DNA of 35,414 nucleotides from contig NZ_JAMZMM010000017.1 in assembly GCF_024178385.1 (NCBI RefSeq), positions 1-35,414 of the forward strand, given 5' to 3'. Both the position numbers and the translations under genes were made by a program. This DNA is from Limnofasciculus baicalensis BBK-W-15 (GTDB lineage: Bacteria; Cyanobacteriota; Cyanobacteriia; Cyanobacteriales; Coleofasciculaceae). How positions within the stretch are numbered: position 1 is the stretch's first letter; the number at the start of each line of letters is the position of its first letter. Positions 32,990 to 35,414 of the stretch are shown piece by piece. The notes beneath the pieces are model-generated. The model made no database searches, was not told the origin of the DNA, and saw only the letters and a list, made by a program, of their open reading frames with translations.

Positions 32990-33796
32990 TTAAATTGAAA
33001 CCTCCTCAATATCAGCCAAATTAATTAATACATTTCTATTCCCCTTCATCCCACTTTCCACCAGCCGCTGACATCGAACCGCAAAACTACAATCCAGACA
33101 GCGATTAGTAGATACCGGGATTTGAGGAAACGGTATGCTATCGTAATTATACCGCTCCAACCACATAGTTAGTCGAGATAACAACTCACTTAAATCCTGT
33201 CTAGTTTTTTCGTGTTTTACACTATCATAAGTAAACGTCAGCTTTTGGGGAGATGGTTGAGACTTAACAAACCAATAAGTCATAGAAATTTGTTCTGGCA
33301 AATAATCAGTTGTTTCTGCTAAAACATACAAATATAATCGCGTCTGCCAGTCTTGAGCTAACCACTGAGATTTTTTTGGTTGTGGATAAGTTTTCCAATC
33401 CAAAATCTGGGCATTTGTCTCATCTTCAATTAATAAATCATATACAACTGTCAATAAATATCCTGCTACATTCAACGTGCGACAATGCTCTGCTTCCCGG
33501 AATGTTTCCCAATTTTTAGTAAAAATATCTGGCGCAGCATTCACTAACGCCGTAACCCACTGTTGCAGTTGACTATCTTCCTTTACCAGAGATTCTATTG
33601 GTAATCCAAGCTCCCGCTGCTGCATTACCAAGTGAAAGCGACTTCCCCAAGTCAAATGTTCCTGTTGTTGTGGCGATACAGGCGTGCCCAACTGCTCAAA
33701 GTAAATATGCTGGAATTTCCGGGGGCAATTTTCCAGTATATTTAACTGTCCTTGGGATAAGCGAGTTAGTATTGGGGAGTCAATTTCAGCCTTCAT
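32990..33796 (-). CDS. PD-(D/E)XK nuclease with four-Cys (possible Fe-S) site
   Basis: A 268-residue protein of the RecB/Cas4-like nuclease superfamily. WGSRFHLVMQ near residue 50 matches the GxxxH helix. An Asp in YDLLI, the ILDWK core and QTRLYLYVLAE (Q-x3-Y helix) complete the active site. One Cys near the N-terminus (ILENCPRKF) and three near the C-terminus (CLDCSFAVRC) match the split four-cysteine pattern that binds a 4Fe-4S cluster in Cas4 and AddB. No helicase, cas genes or CRISPR array is nearby. It is probably a stand-alone DNA repair nuclease conserved in cyanobacteria. Confidence 0.88.
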   Translation of the reverse strand: MKAEIDSPILTRLSQGQLNILENCPRKFQHIYFEQLGTPVSPQQQEHLTWGSRFHLVMQQRELGLPIESLVKEDSQLQQWVTALVNAAPDIFTKNWETFREAEHCRTLNVAGYLLTVVYDLLIEDETNAQILDWKTYPQPKKSQWLAQDWQTRLYLYVLAETTDYLPEQISMTYWFVKSQPSPQKLTFTYDSVKHEKTRQDLSELLSRLTMWLERYNYDSIPFPQIPVSTNRCLDCSFAVRCQRLVESGMKGNRNVLINLADIEEVSI

Positions 33797-33849
33797 AGCA
33801 AATCCGAATTAAAGTAATATTTTGCACCATTTTTAATCATCCCGCAAAT

Positions 33850-33968
33850 CCGCCAGGGATTAAAATCCCTGTCTCACAGCTAAAGTCGGTTGAAACCGAC
33901 TCCGGATAGGCATTTCAGTCCGTTTTAACGGACTTCAGCTATTAGACAGTGGTTAAAACCACTGGCGG
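33850..33968. repeat. Four-hairpin CCGCCAG...CTGGCGG element
   Basis: Outer arms CCGCCAG (33850-33856) and CTGGCGG (33962-33968) enclose four hairpins: CAGGGAT-TAAA-ATCCCTG (33854-33871), AGTCGGT-TGAA-ACCGACT (33884-33901), AGTCCGTT-TT-AACGGACT (33917-33934) and CAGTGGTT-AA-AACCACTG (33947-33964). It lies in the 400-bp gap between the nuclease and PAP/fibrillin genes. That gap also holds one GTAGGGTGCGTTA palindrome and no convincing gene. Confidence 0.9.
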
Positions 33969-34096
33969 TTTATCGGTAAAGGCGATTATTTAACAGTGGA
34001 AGTTGATTAAACCTCATCAAAAAATTATCCCTCGCAGCCGCTGGTGCAGCATGTATCGCACTTTGAATTATGGTGATTATTTATTAGCCTCCATCC

Positions 34097-34126
34097 GTAG
34101 GGTGCGTTACGCTACGCTAACGCACC
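34097..34126. repeat. GTAGGGTGCGTTA...TAACGCACC dispersed palindrome, copy 2
   Basis: GGTGCGTTA (34101-34109), 8-base loop CGCTACGC, TAACGCACC (34118-34126). Same arms and loop length as the copies at 17738 and 35209. Confidence 0.85.
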
Positions 34127-34197
34127 AGCATCTCTATCTATGGCGCACCAGCCTAATTCCTAGTTATTTAACACCAAACCCGCCCCTACTCAAAACC

Positions 34198-34779
34198 CTA
34201 TTTAGTCAGAACAAATACACTCCCTTCATTCCCCCTGCCAATCCGCAAATCATCATCAAGATAAGTAATATCTAGCCACCCTCGCTGCTCCCGATTCTCA
34301 ATCTTCACATCCAGAGCCGTAAACTTTTTACCCGTCTCGATTTGTTCGATAAAATTATCAACAGACTCATAGCCAATTAACCGTTGCAGACCAACAATAG
34401 ACCGATCGAACCTGACATTAACCCGACGTTCAGAAACAGGTTCAAATCGAGCGCAAACACTAATTAAGCCTTCCAGATAGGGTAACCCAGAAACCTCAGC
34501 AATATTATAAATCTTGGCATCTTTAACCCTAACACATTGGTAAATTTGACCCAATTGCCATAAAGGAATTCGACCCAGATTTAAGAGATCCTTACTAGTT
34601 GTATAGAGCAAACGCCAATTACCTTCAAGTAACTCCCTAACCTCCAGAGGGCGGGGATTCGGATTACGGTCTTCTAAATTTGCGATCGCAGCCAGGATCG
34701 CCATTTTATCCCTTTCTGTTGCCAACAGCCCCCGATTCTTCCCCGCGATTCCTTCCAATAATTCTGCTTTCCCCAACAT
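34198..34779 (-). CDS. PAP/fibrillin family protein
   Basis: A 193-residue protein of the plastid-lipid-associated/fibrillin family, a lipocalin-like barrel found in cyanobacteria and plastids. Key family segments are RELLEGNWRLLYTTS near residue 47, IYNIAEV in the middle and WLDITYLDDDLRIGRGNEGS near the C-terminus. Fibrillins associate with thylakoids and lipid globules and are linked to photosystem protection, although cyanobacterial members are little studied. No signal peptide. ATG 34779 starts directly at the helical N-terminal part (LGKAELLEGIAGKNRG), which is typical. It is divergent from the DUF3134 gene. Confidence 0.92.
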   Translation of the reverse strand: MLGKAELLEGIAGKNRGLLATERDKMAILAAIANLEDRNPNPRPLEVRELLEGNWRLLYTTSKDLLNLGRIPLWQLGQIYQCVRVKDAKIYNIAEVSGLPYLEGLISVCARFEPVSERRVNVRFDRSIVGLQRLIGYESVDNFIEQIETGKKFTALDVKIENREQRGWLDITYLDDDLRIGRGNEGSVFVLTK

Positions 34780-34895
34780 GCCCCACTAACCTCCATCAAT
34801 TAGAGAACTCTGCCTTAATCCTACAGATAGCCGTGGCAAAACTGCTATAATCCCTAAATAGCACTTCCCAATCCAATCACCTATTCAACTATTCT

Positions 34896-35129
34896 ATGTA
34901 CAATCCCTCTTTGCGTGAAGAACCTCGCGAACAATTAGCTCAAGTCATTCCCCTCCAGCAAGAGACATCGCTGTTAAATTGGTTAGAAGCAAGTGGTCGC
35001 CTCATCCCACGGGATAACGCAGAGGTAGAGTTCCCTAATGCTGAAGAGGAAATCTCTGAACTCATGGGAGCCGATGACACTGACTATGACGATGACGATG
35101 ACGAAGAACCCATAGAAGATGACGCTTAA
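34896..35129 (+). CDS. DUF3134 family small acidic protein
   Basis: A 77-residue protein. The N-terminal motif MYNPSLREEPR and LLNWLEASGRLIPR are the hallmarks of DUF3134, a family restricted to cyanobacteria and of unknown function. The C-terminal ~25 residues are extremely acidic (DDTDYDDDDDEEPIEDD) and probably disordered. The frame starts at ATG 34896, where the family usually begins. No partner gene is in the same transcript within the window. Confidence 0.92.
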   Translation: MYNPSLREEPREQLAQVIPLQQETSLLNWLEASGRLIPRDNAEVEFPNAEEEISELMGADDTDYDDDDDEEPIEDDA

Positions 35130-35208
35130 AGCGGGAATGGGAAATAGGGAAGGAGAGTTTTGAGTTATAAGTTCTCAATTAAACAGGACTCACGCAAAGT
35201 ATCCATCT

Positions 35209-35238
35209 GTAGGGTGCGTTATCCTTTGCTAACGCACC
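35209..35238. repeat. GTAGGGTGCGTTA...TAACGCACC dispersed palindrome, copy 3
   Basis: GGTGCGTTA (35213-35221), 8-base loop TCCTTTGC, TAACGCACC (35230-35238). It is preceded by ACAGGACTCACGCAAA (35183-35198). A similar ACAGGACTTAGGCAAA lies near a half copy at 6131-6194, so the two motifs may belong to one larger element. Confidence 0.85.
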
Positions 35239-35285
35239 ATCCCCACTATAAATAGCATCCCAGAGGAAATCCTGTTAAAAATATT

Positions 35286-35396
35286 TTGACACTCTCAGTT
35301 CTAAAGAGGGAGTTTCCAACCCTCATCCCCAACCCCTCACCCTCAAAACAAAGTAATCAACTTGACACTCCCCGGTCTAAAGACACGGGGATTCTT
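35286..35396. mobile_element. IS200/IS605-like terminal hairpins, two related copies
   Basis: TTGACACTCCCCGGTCTAAA at 35362 continues into GACACGGGG, forming the stem CCCCG-GTC-TAAA-GAC-A-CGGGG (35370-35390). This resembles the hairpin end next to tnpB/orfB genes in cyanobacterial IS200/IS605 elements. A diverged copy starts at 35286 (TTGACACTCTCAGTTCTAAA). The window ends 18 bases after the second hairpin, so a transposase or TnpB gene could lie just outside; none is in view. Confidence 0.4.
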
Positions 35397-35414
35397 AAGA
35401 CATCGAGCGCCTTA

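Noticed and set aside
32990..33796. Cas4 of a CRISPR-Cas system
   Set aside because: Sequence has the Cas4-like fold and cysteines, but no cas genes or array are present; stand-alone relatives are common.

Overview
The window comes from a cyanobacterium, most likely a filamentous one. The octamer GCGATCGC (HIP1) recurs across it. It also carries a PAP/fibrillin gene and a DUF3134 gene, both typical of oxygenic phototrophs, together with many sensor proteins and dispersed palindromic repeats of the kind common in filamentous cyanobacteria. The genus cannot be fixed from the sequence alone.

Layout. 0-6 kb: a SWIM zinc-finger protein, a small coiled-coil membrane protein, and a 944-residue NACHT STAND NTPase on the minus strand. 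The NTPase has an N-terminal HTH, a cluster of operator-like repeats upstream and a divergent 56-codon ORF. 6-13 kb: a 245-bp inverted-repeat element with a long internal hairpin, followed on the plus strand by an exported TPR-like repeat protein, an antitoxin-like protein, RNase III and a retron-type reverse transcriptase with a coiled-coil N-terminal extension. 13-19.5 kb: a MinD/ParA-like ATPase, a 5'-truncated glutaminase pseudogene, a GAF protein, a Cache-HAMP protein whose class III cyclase domain has lost key catalytic residues, and an MscS channel with a cNMP-binding-like domain that lacks the usual phosphate-binding Arg. 19.5-29 kb (minus strand): a receiver-histidine kinase and a MASE1 hybrid kinase three bases apart, a putative DNA-binding coiled-coil protein, an OmpA/BON envelope protein, a coiled-coil protein and a second MscS channel. 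29-32 kb (plus strand): a coiled-coil protein and a Cache-HAMP-PAS-PAS sensor with no output domain. 32-35.4 kb: a pentapeptide-repeat protein, a PD-(D/E)XK nuclease with four cysteines, PAP/fibrillin and DUF3134. The right edge holds IS200/IS605-like terminal hairpins.

Two modules deserve most attention. The first is RNase III next to a retron-type RT (NAxxH and VTG motifs present) with no obvious msr-msd beside the RT; the only structure resembling one is the element at 6.3-6.6 kb, which could equally be a MITE. The second is the MinD-like/GAF/pseudo-cyclase/MscS-CNBD series: it looks like a cyclic-nucleotide-gated channel system, yet both the cyclase and the nucleotide-binding domain are degenerate. 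Two of the sensors also end in an acidic D-D-W tail.

Many palindromic repeats are intergenic, but at least two sit in frame inside genes (NACHT and TPR-like).
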